Shown: positions 17,662 to 25,496, numbered from the stretch's first letter. The stretch: DNA of 64,000 nucleotides from Rhodococcus koreensis (GCF_900105905.1 NZ_FNSV01000004.1:1-64000); one strand, 5' to 3'. The notes: generated by a model from the sequence alone, not told the origin. Made by a program: numbers and translations.

Positions 17662-18335
17662 GTCGCTGCCTTCGCACTCGCCGACACGGTGGCGCGCAGC
17701 GCGAGCTCCCACCACTGCCCGATCTGGCGGTACGGGGCGAGACGGTCCCAGTCCGCGAAGACCGCCGGCCACCGCCGGGGGGCGACCTGGGCGAGCGCCG
17801 AATACGGGGCCGCGGGCTCGGCGAGCATGCGGGCACCGAACCCCAGCGCCCGCAGGCGGCGCATCGCTGTCACCGCCGCCACGTCACGCGCAGTCCAGGG
17901 CAGGGACGTGTCCTCGACAGCAATCCCGCCCCACCGCGCGTGCGGCAGGATGTGCTTTCGGCCGGGCCGCAAGGGCACCACCACGGCGGTGTCCGGCTCG
18001 AGGGGCCGCGACAAGATCCGTTCGAGATCCGCCGCGGTCACTGCCCTCATTGCTGGTCGTGTGGTGACCACATGCATGCGTCTGCGCAGATCCGGGTGCT
18101 GGTAGGCCCAGGCGCAGGACGTGCACAGCCCACCCTCCGCGGGCGCTTTCCAGCAGTCGTAACCCGTGAACGTTCGGGAGACCACCTTGGTCACCGCCTC
18201 CACCGGCACCGGAGACACCGCGCATCTTCCGCACCGGCCCACCCTCGCGGGCTCGGCTGCCGCGCGCGTCGTCGTCGACGCGAATGCCGCCGCGACGACG
18301 TCCTGCCGGAAGGCCACCTCGCACAGTTTCCCCAC
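17658..18335 (-). CDS. csf1: Csf1, zinc-finger subunit of type IV-B complex
   Basis: The 225-residue product has two CxxC pairs, C35/C38 (RCGRC) and C71/C74 (LCTSC), forming the zinc finger typical of Csf1, the Cas8-like signature protein of type IV systems. The GTG start at 18335 follows GAGGAG at 7 nt. The gene heads the csf1-cas11-csf2-csf3 operon and is transcribed away from cysH. Promoter-like motif copy A lies 47 nt upstream. No nuclease motif is visible, consistent with type IV-B lacking Cas3, Cas10 and DinG. The csf4/dinG gene of type IV-A is absent from the window. Confidence 0.88.
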   Translation of the reverse strand: MGKLCEVAFRQDVVAAAFASTTTRAAAEPARVGRCGRCAVSPVPVEAVTKVVSRTFTGYDCWKAPAEGGLCTSCAWAYQHPDLRRRMHVVTTRPAMRAVTAADLERILSRPLEPDTAVVVPLRPGRKHILPHARWGGIAVEDTSLPWTARDVAAVTAMRRLRALGFGARMLAEPAAPYSALAQVAPRRWPAVFADWDRLAPYRQIGQWWELALRATVSASAKAAT

Positions 18336-18381
18336 ACCACACTCCTCACATGCCCAGGCGACTCCAAACCGCCCCTACGAC

Positions 18382-18416
18382 TGGAGGAAGATCCACCGGG
18401 CGGACACTGTGTGACA
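18382..18416 (-). promoter_or_regulatory. Plasmid promoter-like motif, copy A (to csf operon)
   Basis: On the minus strand: TGTCACACA, spacer, GGATCTTCCTCCA, 47 nt before the csf1 start. A -35-like TGTCA and -10-like GATCTT are separated by 18 nt. It lies in the 128-bp gap shared with the divergent cysH gene. Confidence 0.65.
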
Positions 18417-18463
18417 GAAGCTGCGAGATCTCGAGACCGACCGGACACCGCGAAGGAGGACGT

Positions 18464-19318
18464 GTGGCGGGCAAGCCCGAACCCGACGGCCTCGACCTGA
18501 ACACGCTCCGGGCACTGCGCCGGCCCCGCCGCGACCTGGTAGCCCTCACCGGGCGCATCGCCGGGCACCTCGACGACCACGACGGATACCTCGCCTTCTC
18601 CGGCGGCAAGGACTCACTCGTCGCACTGCACCTCACCCTGCAGGTCGAACCGAACATCCCCGTCGTGTTCTTCGACTCCGGCCTCGAGTATCCCGAGACC
18701 TACAGCTACATCACCGCACTCGCCGACACCTGGAATCTCAACCTCGAACCCCACCGAGCCGACCCACCACTGCTGACCGTCCTCGCGCAGTCCGGCGAAT
18801 GGGACCACCAACAGCCCACCCGAGCCACGAGCCAGAAACTGCGCGACATCCTCATCGGAGCACCCTCCCGCGCGGCACACGAGGCGCACGGGCCAGGAGA
18901 AATCTGGGGTGTACGCGCCGACGAGTCACCAAAAGGGACCGGACGCTGGTCGCTGTACTACACCGCACTCAGCAGCCACGTCTCACGCGACTGTGACGGC
19001 TGCTGCACCAGCACCACCGAGCAACGCCGACACCACGGCGGTCTCATCGACCGAGCCGACGGAACACATGTCTTCGGGCCCATCTGGGACTGGAGCGTCG
19101 AGGAGATCTGGGCCTACATCGCCCACCACCAGCTACCGGTGAACCCCGTCTACGACACACTTCGCCGCCTCGGCACCCCCGAGGGGCACCTGCGGGTCTC
19201 GCACATGCTCGACGGTGCTTTCCTCGAACACGGCCGCATCACCCGCCTGCGCCGTGGATGGCCGGCACTGTTCGAAGAACTCGCCCACGTCCTCCCCCGG
19301 ATCCGCGAATTCGTCTGA
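18464..19318 (+). CDS. cysH: CysH-like PP-loop protein of type IV-B CRISPR locus
   Basis: This 284-residue protein belongs to the PAPS reductase/adenine-nucleotide alpha-hydrolase superfamily. The PP-loop SGGKDS is at residues 46-51, DSGLEYPET at 71-79 and GVRADES at 149-155. The C-terminal reductase signature ECGLH is not visible; instead C177, C180 and C181 (CDGCC) cluster in the middle. A cysH-like gene adjacent to csf1 is the hallmark of type IV-B loci, but its activity (adenylation, sulfur transfer or RNA modification) is unproven. The GTG start has AAGGAGG just upstream. It is divergent from csf1 with a 128-bp shared control region. Sulfate assimilation partners are absent nearby. Confidence 0.88.
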   Translation: MAGKPEPDGLDLNTLRALRRPRRDLVALTGRIAGHLDDHDGYLAFSGGKDSLVALHLTLQVEPNIPVVFFDSGLEYPETYSYITALADTWNLNLEPHRADPPLLTVLAQSGEWDHQQPTRATSQKLRDILIGAPSRAAHEAHGPGEIWGVRADESPKGTGRWSLYYTALSSHVSRDCDGCCTSTTEQRRHHGGLIDRADGTHVFGPIWDWSVEEIWAYIAHHQLPVNPVYDTLRRLGTPEGHLRVSHMLDGAFLEHGRITRLRRGWPALFEELAHVLPRIREFV

Positions 19319-19401
19319 TGGCGAGCGGGTATCCCGGGACCGACCCACGAGAGCCAGCGCGGTGTCGCGTCGCTGTGGACCTCCGCCGACCCAGCAACAA
19401 C

Positions 19402-19434
19402 CGGTGTCGCGACCGTGGTTTCCGCCCGACACCG
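19402..19434. terminator. Hairpin between convergent cysH and exonuclease genes
   Basis: CGGTGTCG and CGACACCG form a perfect 8-bp stem with a 17-nt loop in the 239-bp gap between two converging genes. There is no T-run, which is common for actinobacterial terminators. Confidence 0.4.
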
Positions 19435-19557
19435 CGGAAGATCTCATCGGACACACCGCGGCCGGATTCACGTATCGTCCCATTCGAGTCCGAGCAGACG
19501 CATCGCCCCGGCAAGGAGACTGCTACCGACCCGCCTCGAGATGTGCGGCACGGTGGA

Positions 19558-20130
19558 CTACGCCGGCAAGTGGGAGGTAGCGGCGGAGTCCATGGTGGCC
19601 GATGGCGCCGAGGTGCCCTCGGCGATGCTGAGCAGGACGGTGCGTGCGGCCTCGGCGTCGCTGCGGGCTCGGTGGCCGCCATCGAGCCGAATGCTCTTCT
19701 CGATGCCCTCGGCCTCCGATCGCATCCGCATGATGCATCCCCACATCTCGGGGTCGGCGAGGTGCGCGGGGTCGAGACCGTGCCGAGCACAGTCATGGAG
19801 AACGCGGCTCTGATCGAATTGACTGTTGTAGGAGAGGGTCACTCGGCCAGCGGTCACCGCAAGCAGCGTCTGGTGGACCGTAGCCCAGCCGGGGGCGCCG
19901 ATCAGATCGGCCGGGGCAATTCCGTGCACGGCGTAGGCGTCCGGGTGGATTGGAACTTCGCCGGGATCGACCAGGGTATCGAGCAGCGGATTTCCGGTGG
20001 CGGCGTCCACAACGCAGATTTCGATGATGCTGCCGTCCAAATTGGTCGATTCAACGTCCAGCACTGCTGCCCGGCCGGGGACGAGCATGCCCCGTGCCCA
20101 CTGTTGCGGAGACGTCTGTGTACTGGTCAT
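19558..20130 (-). CDS. DnaQ-like DEDDh 3'-5' exonuclease
   Basis: The 190-residue product shows exonuclease motif I (AVLDVEST, acidic D-x-E), a mid-region HPDAYAVHGIAPADLI typical of DnaQ proteins, SYNSQFDQSR (motif II) and HRARSDAEAA (motif III, H-x5-D). These are the four acidic residues and the histidine of the DEDDh family. The ATG at 20130 follows AGAGGTGGC. It is a stand-alone exonuclease without a polymerase domain, possibly trimming DNA or RNA ends. It converges on cysH. Its minus-strand neighbours upstream are the 138-residue helical protein and an NlpC/P60 enzyme; a common operon is plausible but gaps of 140-160 bp separate them. Confidence 0.82.
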   Translation of the reverse strand: MTSTQTSPQQWARGMLVPGRAAVLDVESTNLDGSIIEICVVDAATGNPLLDTLVDPGEVPIHPDAYAVHGIAPADLIGAPGWATVHQTLLAVTAGRVTLSYNSQFDQSRVLHDCARHGLDPAHLADPEMWGCIMRMRSEAEGIEKSIRLDGGHRARSDAEAARTVLLSIAEGTSAPSATMDSAATSHLPA

Positions 20131-20290
20131 GCCACCTCTTTTCTCGTGATCATCGTGACGGCACCCTCTGACATGTGGTTCTTGACTTCGGCTCCTATGC
20201 CGGCCCCGGAGGAGTTCCTGGTAGCGCTCGGGCGCCGTCGCCCGACAAGGAGGACGGCGCGTGGCTGGGGCCACGCCACCGGACTGCTTC

Positions 20291-20707
20291 CTAGCTGTAG
20301 GAGTGCTCAGGTTCGCGTTCGCGGGCGATCTGCCCGTCGGTGCTCGGCGGCTGAGCGCCTTGCTGCGGTGCAGCGGCATCTGCGACGTCGGTCGTCTCAG
20401 TCGCGTCCTTGCTGGCGCCACCGCGCGCGGCCTTACCGGTGGTGTTCTTCCGCTTCTTCGGGGCGGTGTAGCCCATGGCTGCGAGCTCTTTGGCTGTCCA
20501 TCCGCCTTCGATCGCCCTCTCGTGGGCCGTCCTGATTGCGTCTACAGCTGCCTCGCGTGCGGAATCGAGTGCGGCGAGCTCTTCGACTGCTTCCCCGATG
20601 GCTCCGACAAGCGCGACTCGTGTTTCGATTGCTTTCTGCGCCAGTGCTTCCGCATTCTTTCGTGCGGTCTCGATTGCCTTCTTGTGGGCTGCTGGGGTAA
20701 TGGTCAT
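20291..20707 (-). CDS. Helical, alanine-rich protein with basic patch, 138 aa
   Basis: Residues 1-75 form a long alanine/glutamate-rich helix likely to be a coiled coil (KKAIETARKNAEALAQKAIE, REAAVDAIRTAHERAIEGGW). A lysine-rich patch APKKRKNTTGKAARGG follows, then an acidic, proline-rich disordered tail. The arrangement resembles small nucleoid or DNA-binding proteins, but no known family is recognised. The ATG at 20707 has GAAGGAGAC upstream; the frame extends to 20755 without homology. Confidence 0.65.
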   Translation of the reverse strand: MTITPAAHKKAIETARKNAEALAQKAIETRVALVGAIGEAVEELAALDSAREAAVDAIRTAHERAIEGGWTAKELAAMGYTAPKKRKNTTGKAARGGASKDATETTDVADAAAPQQGAQPPSTDGQIAREREPEHSYS

Positions 20708-20849
20708 GTGGCACTGTCTCCTTCGTCTCTGCGGTCGTGCCGCACATCGCGACACGACCTGTGGCCGGTCTGGGGTCTCTAGTGGCGATCGTATTGTTCC
20801 GCTTCGGGATCAAGCGCAGGGCACCATCCCCGCTGGCCGCCGGCTGGGG

Positions 20850-21797
20850 TCACAGGAAGCGGGCGGGCACCAGGTCCGGACGGACGGCGCTGATCTGGAC
20901 GCGCTGCCCGGTCTGCGGTGCCTCGAGCATTTTTCCGCCTCCGAGGTAGATCGCGACGTGGTTGGCTCCGTCTGCCTGCCAGTTCCCGAACAGCAGGTCA
21001 CCGGGCTGGGCTTGGTCCATGCTGATCTGCTGGCCGGCCCGGAACTGTTCCTGTGAGGTTCGCGGCAAGACCTTCGTGCCTCCGGTACCGATGTAGTACG
21101 CGAAGCGCGTGAGCCCGGAGCAGTCGTAGCCGGCGGTAGCTCCTCCGGTGCCGTCGCCTATCGACGGTCCGGTGAGAAGGCCGCCGCCCCATTGGTAGGG
21201 CAATCCGATCGCACGCATCGCCGCGTCGATGACCGCACGCGCGAACTCGAGGTTGCGGGGAAAGCGGGGATCGAAGGTCAGCTCGCCGACTGCGGTCGGG
21301 GCCAGCATTCCTGTCAGGGAGGGGATGCCGGCCGCAGTGGTGGGTGCTCCGCTGACGACAGGAGGCAGAACTGCCGGATTCGTCTCCTGCTGCGGAGCCG
21401 ATGACGATGCCTGAGCAGCGGGTCCCGCCGGGTTGGTGACACCGCCGCCGGGCCCGGGCTCCGGACTGGGGGCGGGCAGGACCACCTCGGGAATCAGGCC
21501 CTGCGCCTCGGGCGGCAGCTGTTCCCTGGCGCCGGCAGCGGCATCGAGGACTTCCGGTGGAATTGCGTTCTCGATCTCGGCTTGCCACTGCGCGGGTAAC
21601 TGCTCCTGCGCCTGCTGGACGGCCCGGGCGGCGTCGTCGAGATACGGTTGCGGGTCCGGGACATACTGGGCGAGAGCGGGCGGTAGGTCCTGTGCGACCG
21701 CCGTGACGCTGTCGGTGATCGCGGGGTCCACTCCGCCGCCCTGGGCGGCTGATGCGCCGGCCACTGCGACGCCGACGATGATCGATGCGAAATCCAT
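20850..21797 (-). CDS. Secreted NlpC/P60 peptidoglycan hydrolase
   Basis: The 315-residue protein starts with a hydrophobic segment (FASIIVGVAVAGASAAQGGG), followed by a proline/glutamine-rich linker. A C-terminal NlpC/P60 domain covers about residues 190-315. YDCSGLTRFAYYIG holds the catalytic cysteine and NHVAIYLGGGKMLEAP the catalytic histidine. Such enzymes cut D-Glu-mDAP bonds in peptidoglycan. On conjugative elements they usually help the transfer machinery open the wall, so this may serve the tcp system although it lies 30 kb away. The ATG start is preceded by AGGAGAC. The gene is monocistronic or the first of a short operon. Confidence 0.87.
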   Translation of the reverse strand: MDFASIIVGVAVAGASAAQGGGVDPAITDSVTAVAQDLPPALAQYVPDPQPYLDDAARAVQQAQEQLPAQWQAEIENAIPPEVLDAAAGAREQLPPEAQGLIPEVVLPAPSPEPGPGGGVTNPAGPAAQASSSAPQQETNPAVLPPVVSGAPTTAAGIPSLTGMLAPTAVGELTFDPRFPRNLEFARAVIDAAMRAIGLPYQWGGGLLTGPSIGDGTGGATAGYDCSGLTRFAYYIGTGGTKVLPRTSQEQFRAGQQISMDQAQPGDLLFGNWQADGANHVAIYLGGGKMLEAPQTGQRVQISAVRPDLVPARFL

Positions 21798-22018
21798 GAT
21801 GTCTCCTGTGCCGTGGGTGTGGCGGCCAAGGGCGGAAGTTGTCTCGATGACCGCGACGGGTGTCGTGTGCGATCACCGACAGTAGAGAGGGACCTGTACA
21901 ACTCGACCGAACTCTGGGCCGGGGCAACCCAGTCGGGCATTCCCATCAGCCGGGTGTGGAGAGGTGGACCGGATGCGGACGATCAAATAGGGTGTGGGTA
22001 CTGAGAATGCACCGGGTG

Positions 22019-22055
22019 AGTCGGAGGCACACCATCTTGTAGGTGGCCTCCGACT
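22019..22055. terminator. Strong hairpin terminator closing the hydrolase operon
   Basis: AGTCGGAGGC and GCCTCCGACT form a 10-bp stem around a 17-nt loop, followed on the plus strand by TTTTCTTTCT. It begins about 11 nt after the stop of the minus-strand gene at 22067-22261. It could terminate transcription on both strands. Confidence 0.75.
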
Positions 22056-22066
22056 TTTCTTTCTGC

Positions 22067-22261
22067 TCACAGCCCCTTGCCTTTTCGTCGTCCGGTATGA
22101 GCGTCGGCGTCGAAGCTGTGATTCCCTTGCGTTGTGTCCGCGGCCTGGTCCGCCTCGTCGTGTGGCGCGGCTTCCACCACTCTGAATTGCGCGGGCGCAG
22201 CGAAGATATCGGGATGAAAGGTCAGGTCGGGGCGCCGGTGGCGCGGCTTGTCCGCGGTCAT
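22067..22261 (-). CDS. Small hypothetical protein, 64 aa
   Basis: This 64-residue acidic protein begins MTADKPRHRRPDLTFHPDIF, has no membrane segment, and ends in a basic RRKGKG. GGAAGGAAC lies 8 nt before the ATG. It is the last gene before the terminator at 22019-22055 and follows the ADP-ribosyltransferase-like gene by 55 bp. It may be an accessory or immunity factor for that protein (inference from position only). Confidence 0.6.
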   Translation of the reverse strand: MTADKPRHRRPDLTFHPDIFAAPAQFRVVEAAPHDEADQAADTTQGNHSFDADAHTGRRKGKGL

Positions 22262-22316
22262 GACTGTGTGTTCCTTCCGGTGAGGTGAATCTGTCTCGAC
22301 CGCCCGTCTCGACTCC

Positions 22317-23204
22317 TCAGGGCGTCTCGTGATCGACGAGTTGGACGATCAGGCGCTCCCCCGGCGGCTGCCCGGGCCGTTCATACGGCACAAAATGAGC
22401 CCCCACCACCCGTAGCTGCATACCTCGTGGCAGCAGATGGTGCGAGTTGTCCACGCGGGAGGATTGCCCGTAGTACATGCCGCGGTCGGTCTGGATCTCG
22501 AAGACGACATCGGTGGGCTGGGCGGTCGAGTCCAGCTCGTGCAGCGAATGGGTTGCTGCAGTGAACCGGTCGAAGGACAGGACCGTCCCCGGCGAGAGCG
22601 TCGAGGGCAGATCTGACGGGTTCACGACCGCGTTGGGGATGCTCACCGCGGTGTACACGAGATGACCTCGCCCGGATTCGCGTTCGTATCGTTGGATTGC
22701 CCTGTCCACTCGTTGGACCTGCTTGCGGCGAGCATCCTCGAGCTCGACAGCGTCGCCGGCCACCGCGGAGAGGGCGTTGTTCGTCTCCCTCCAGGTCTTC
22801 GGGTCCGACGTCAACGACGCCAGCGCCGTGTACTGGGCTTTCGGCATGGCGTCGAGGACGCGGCGCTTCGCCGCGGATCGGGTGTTCCGTTGTCGTGCCG
22901 ACAGTGTGCGACGGAGTTCGATCGCTGGTGGCAGCCGGGGGCGTAGCCGAGAGTTTCCGATTGCCGCCGGCGTGGGCCGTGGATAGGCCCGGTTGAGGTC
23001 CCGCTGCGCCCGGGTCAATCCGGGGAGGTTCTCGGTGGCGGTGTCGAGTTCACGTGCCCCGCTGCGGAGATCGGCGCGGGTGTCGTAGGCGTGCTGCGAG
23101 ATCAGGGCGCCTTCCTTGCGGGTGGCGACGTCGCTGTCGCCTCGGTCGGGATCGAACACACCGTTGCCGCGGTCTGGGCTGATCCGGTCATGGCTGCGGC
23201 CCAT
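22317..23204 (-). CDS. ADP-ribosyltransferase-like protein, possibly degenerate
   Basis: The C-terminal 180 residues of this 295-residue protein resemble the VIP2/exoenzyme ADP-ribosyltransferase fold: RGHLVYTAVSIPNAV (arginine strand), LSPGTVLSFDRFTAATHSL (place of the STS motif) and SSRVDNSHHLLPRGMQLRVV (place of ExE, followed by the usual LLPRG). The STS serine is replaced by alanine-threonine, and the ExE glutamates are missing, so catalysis is doubtful. The N-terminal 110 residues are basic and helical. The gene starts 6 bp after the alpha/beta hydrolase in the same operon. It could be an inactivated toxin, an antitoxin-like homologue, or an ART with unusual catalytic residues. Confidence 0.5.
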   Translation of the reverse strand: MGRSHDRISPDRGNGVFDPDRGDSDVATRKEGALISQHAYDTRADLRSGARELDTATENLPGLTRAQRDLNRAYPRPTPAAIGNSRLRPRLPPAIELRRTLSARQRNTRSAAKRRVLDAMPKAQYTALASLTSDPKTWRETNNALSAVAGDAVELEDARRKQVQRVDRAIQRYERESGRGHLVYTAVSIPNAVVNPSDLPSTLSPGTVLSFDRFTAATHSLHELDSTAQPTDVVFEIQTDRGMYYGQSSRVDNSHHLLPRGMQLRVVGAHFVPYERPGQPPGERLIVQLVDHETP

Positions 23205-23210
23205 CAGATC

Positions 23211-24164
23211 TCACGCCCCGACCAGGGTGGATGTGGATCTGCCGGTGGTGTCCTGTTCGCGGCGCCCGACCGCGCGGCCGAGTAGTCGATCGAGACTCTC
23301 GCTCACCACGGCAGGGCGCTCGAGGCCGACCATGTGCCGCGCTCCGCTCACCGGGATCAGTTCGGCGAGGGGAAGAGCCGCGGCGAGTCGCTGTGAGTGT
23401 CCGATCGGGGTCACCCTGTCCCGGGTTCCACAGATGATCGACGCCGGCACCCGCGCGAGCACGTCGAGGGCCGGGGAAGCGTCGTAGATCCGCAGATCAC
23501 GCAGGAAAGCGGCCACGGTGGCGATCGGCGTCGCGTGGACCATCACGTAGGACGTGGCGGCGGCACGGACACTTGCGCTCGGAGCAAGCGGGCATGTTGC
23601 GCCGACCACCGGCGACAAGATGCGACGGGAGAGATCCCAGCTGCGACCGACGAGCCGTGGGGCGTGAGCTGATGCCGTCCGCAGCAACGTCACCGCCGGC
23701 GTATTCAGAGCGCGCCCGATGCCGGCGCCGGCGACATTGTCGACGGCGGTCGAGATCAACCCGACCCCCACGATCTGTGCGGCCGCGGCCTCTTGGTGAT
23801 GGGCGAGGTAGGACATCACAGCCATTCCGCCCATCGAATGCCCGACGAGGACAATCGGCCCCTGTGGCGCCACCGTGCGAATCACCACATCCAGGTCCCG
23901 TCCAAGCTGGCTGATCGTGTAACTGTCGGTGTCCGCCGCGCTGGATCTGCCATGGCCGCGGTGGTCGAAGAAGACCAACCGGGCACGCCCCCGCCAGACC
24001 TCGGCCAGGTAGGCCCGTTGCGGTGCCCAGGCGTCCATATGGAGACAGAATCCGTGCGCGAAGATCACAGTGACTGGGGCCGTCCGGGATCCGATCTCAC
24101 GCACCGCCAAGGAGGTGCCATCAGCGGTGAGGATGAGGTGTGTGCGATCGATGGGGGTCCTCAT
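23211..24164 (-). CDS. Alpha/beta hydrolase, 317 aa
   Basis: The protein has the full alpha/beta hydrolase core: the oxyanion region FAHGFCLHMDAWAPQ, the nucleophile elbow GHSMGG near residue 125, a late aspartate in ICGTRDRVTPIGHSQRL, and the catalytic histidine in VSGARHMVGLERP. The substrate is unknown; the closest familiar type is the lipase/esterase-like group of mycolata. Its ATG overlaps the TGA of a 51-codon ORF upstream (ATGA), and the next gene follows 6 bp downstream, so it is the second gene of an operon driven by motif copy B. No signal peptide is visible, so it is probably cytoplasmic. Confidence 0.85.
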   Translation of the reverse strand: MRTPIDRTHLILTADGTSLAVREIGSRTAPVTVIFAHGFCLHMDAWAPQRAYLAEVWRGRARLVFFDHRGHGRSSAADTDSYTISQLGRDLDVVIRTVAPQGPIVLVGHSMGGMAVMSYLAHHQEAAAAQIVGVGLISTAVDNVAGAGIGRALNTPAVTLLRTASAHAPRLVGRSWDLSRRILSPVVGATCPLAPSASVRAAATSYVMVHATPIATVAAFLRDLRIYDASPALDVLARVPASIICGTRDRVTPIGHSQRLAAALPLAELIPVSGARHMVGLERPAVVSESLDRLLGRAVGRREQDTTGRSTSTLVGA

Positions 24165-24316
24165 CGCCGGTCCCCCAGGCCTCGGACCAACCCCCCGTGT
24201 CCAGATTGATCTCCGCGGTGGCTACCCGTGCGGGGCTCGGGACGAGGTAACCACCAACGATGAAGGTAGCGGATCTTCGCGTCCGTCGGATGGATGCGGC
24301 GAACCTCAACATTCAT
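24161..24316 (-). CDS. 51-aa ORF translationally coupled to the hydrolase
   Basis: An ATG at 24316 with an excellent ribosome site (GAAGGAGTGG) opens a frame beginning MNVEVRRIHPTDAKIRYLHR and rich in basic and glycine residues. Its TGA overlaps the hydrolase start (ATGA). It is the first gene after promoter-like motif copy B. It may be a leader peptide or a small functional protein. A competing 63-codon frame from 24312 lacks this spacing and overlaps the hydrolase by 44 nt. Confidence 0.55.
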   Translation of the reverse strand: MNVEVRRIHPTDAKIRYLHRWWLPRPEPRTGSHRGDQSGHGGLVRGLGDRR

Positions 24317-24462
24317 CGGTACCACTCCTTCGTACCTACGACAGCAATTGCGAGGACCATAGGTCCGGACCTTGACTGCCTCACCTGGGCCGCGAGCGAT
24401 CGGTCACTCCGCCACAACAGGCACACCTCTGCCGTAGAAAGTGCCGCCACTCCCCTCTCATC

Positions 24463-24497
24463 TGGAGGAAGATCCCCCTCATCGGGGTTGTGTGACA
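24463..24497 (-). promoter_or_regulatory. Plasmid promoter-like motif, copy B (to hydrolase operon)
   Basis: On the minus strand: TGTCACACAA, spacer, GGATCTTCCTCCA, 146 nt before the 51-codon ORF. The spacer CCCCGATGAGGGG could form a small hairpin. Confidence 0.6.
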
Positions 24498-24723
24498 TGC
24501 TTTGGACAGAGGCTCGGTCACACCATCGACAGCGTCACTTGGTTGGACAGCCGGAGTGTCCCGTTCGTCGCCCCGATTCGGGGGTTCTTCACCGGACGGG
24601 GCTACCGGGAACTGCGCAGCTCAGCGCGTTCCGGCCACGGGGCGGCTTCGGGACGCGCCCGGTTGTCGTTCGGCTTACGGGTTTCGCTCGCTAGCCACCA
24701 GCGGTGTGGGACATACTGATGTC

Positions 24724-25362
24724 ATGACGAGCCGTGGAGTGGTCCGCAGCTGGGACGTGCGGGGTATGCAGGGCGTGATCGACTCCGCAGACACCCCCGG
24801 CGGTAGCTGGACTCCATGGATATCCGTAGCGGTTCCTGGGTTCCCCGGTTTGGCTGAAGGTCAGGAAGTCGAGTTCGAGTGGTATCAACTCGACGAGCCG
24901 GCAGACGGTTACGACTTTCACACGGTGCGCGCATGGCCAGTCGGCACCGAGCCCTACGCGCGGCCGGGGCCGTTCAGCTCCAGGGCTTGGCATATCGATC
25001 CCGACGGCAGTGCCCACGAGATTACCGACCTCGACGACACGATCCCGCCCCGGATCGGCACCCCAGCGAGCGGCGTCGTCACCACGTGGAATGACGACGA
25101 AGGCTGGGGAGTCATCGACTCTGCGGACACACCGGGCGGTTGTTGGACCTTCTACAGCGCCCTACACCCCGATGAAGTCATCAATGCCCAGCCGGGCGAC
25201 AGTTTCAGCATCGGCGGAGGAATCCGTGGTCTCGACGTCGGCGAGCAGGTCGACTTCGAATGGGAGTCGGTGATCGACCAGGACGGATACAAATTCCGTG
25301 CGATCAAGGTCAGGCCGCGGCGGGAGATCCCACCTTGGCGCGTCGAACGAATCGGTAGGTAG
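24724..25362 (+). CDS. Tandem cold-shock-like domain protein, 212 aa
   Basis: Two repeats resemble cold-shock/S1-like beta barrels. Repeat one (residues 4-75) begins GVVRSWDVRGMQGVIDSADT; repeat two (about 118-205) begins GVVTTWNDDEGWGVIDSADT. Both continue PGG-x-W, and each ends with an EQVDFEW-type strand. The G-x-V-x-x-W---G-x-I opening matches the RNP1-like strand pair of CspA, but the usual KGFGFI is changed. RNA or single-stranded DNA binding is a reasonable inference. The ATG at 24724 is chosen because the domain begins there. Two hairpins follow the stop codon. Confidence 0.65.
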   Translation: MTSRGVVRSWDVRGMQGVIDSADTPGGSWTPWISVAVPGFPGLAEGQEVEFEWYQLDEPADGYDFHTVRAWPVGTEPYARPGPFSSRAWHIDPDGSAHEITDLDDTIPPRIGTPASGVVTTWNDDEGWGVIDSADTPGGCWTFYSALHPDEVINAQPGDSFSIGGGIRGLDVGEQVDFEWESVIDQDGYKFRAIKVRPRREIPPWRVERIGR

Positions 25363-25375
25363 CGCTCGGAGTTGC

Positions 25376-25405
25376 CAACGATCGGTGTTCGGTCGGCGAT
25401 CGTTG
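25376..25405. terminator. Hairpin downstream of the cold-shock-like gene
   Basis: CAACGATC and GATCGTTG form a perfect 8-bp stem with a 14-nt loop, 13 nt after the stop codon of the upstream gene. Confidence 0.5.
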
Positions 25406-25427
25406 ACCGGGCACGTGCCATTCCGCC

Positions 25428-25460
25428 GAATCGCAGCGCTATCGTGCTGCGCTGCGATTC
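25428..25460. terminator. Perfect 12-bp stem between convergent genes
   Basis: GAATCGCAGCGC and GCGCTGCGATTC flank a 9-nt loop. The hairpin lies between converging genes (ends at 25362 and 25497), so it is probably a bidirectional intrinsic terminator. Confidence 0.75.
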
Positions 25461-25496
25461 GCACGAGTCGGTATCCAGCTTGATTTCATTCGCCCT

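Noticed and set aside
24313..24498. 61-codon minus-strand ORF starting inside motif copy B
   Set aside because: Its ATG is part of the promoter-like box and would lie upstream of the expected transcription start.
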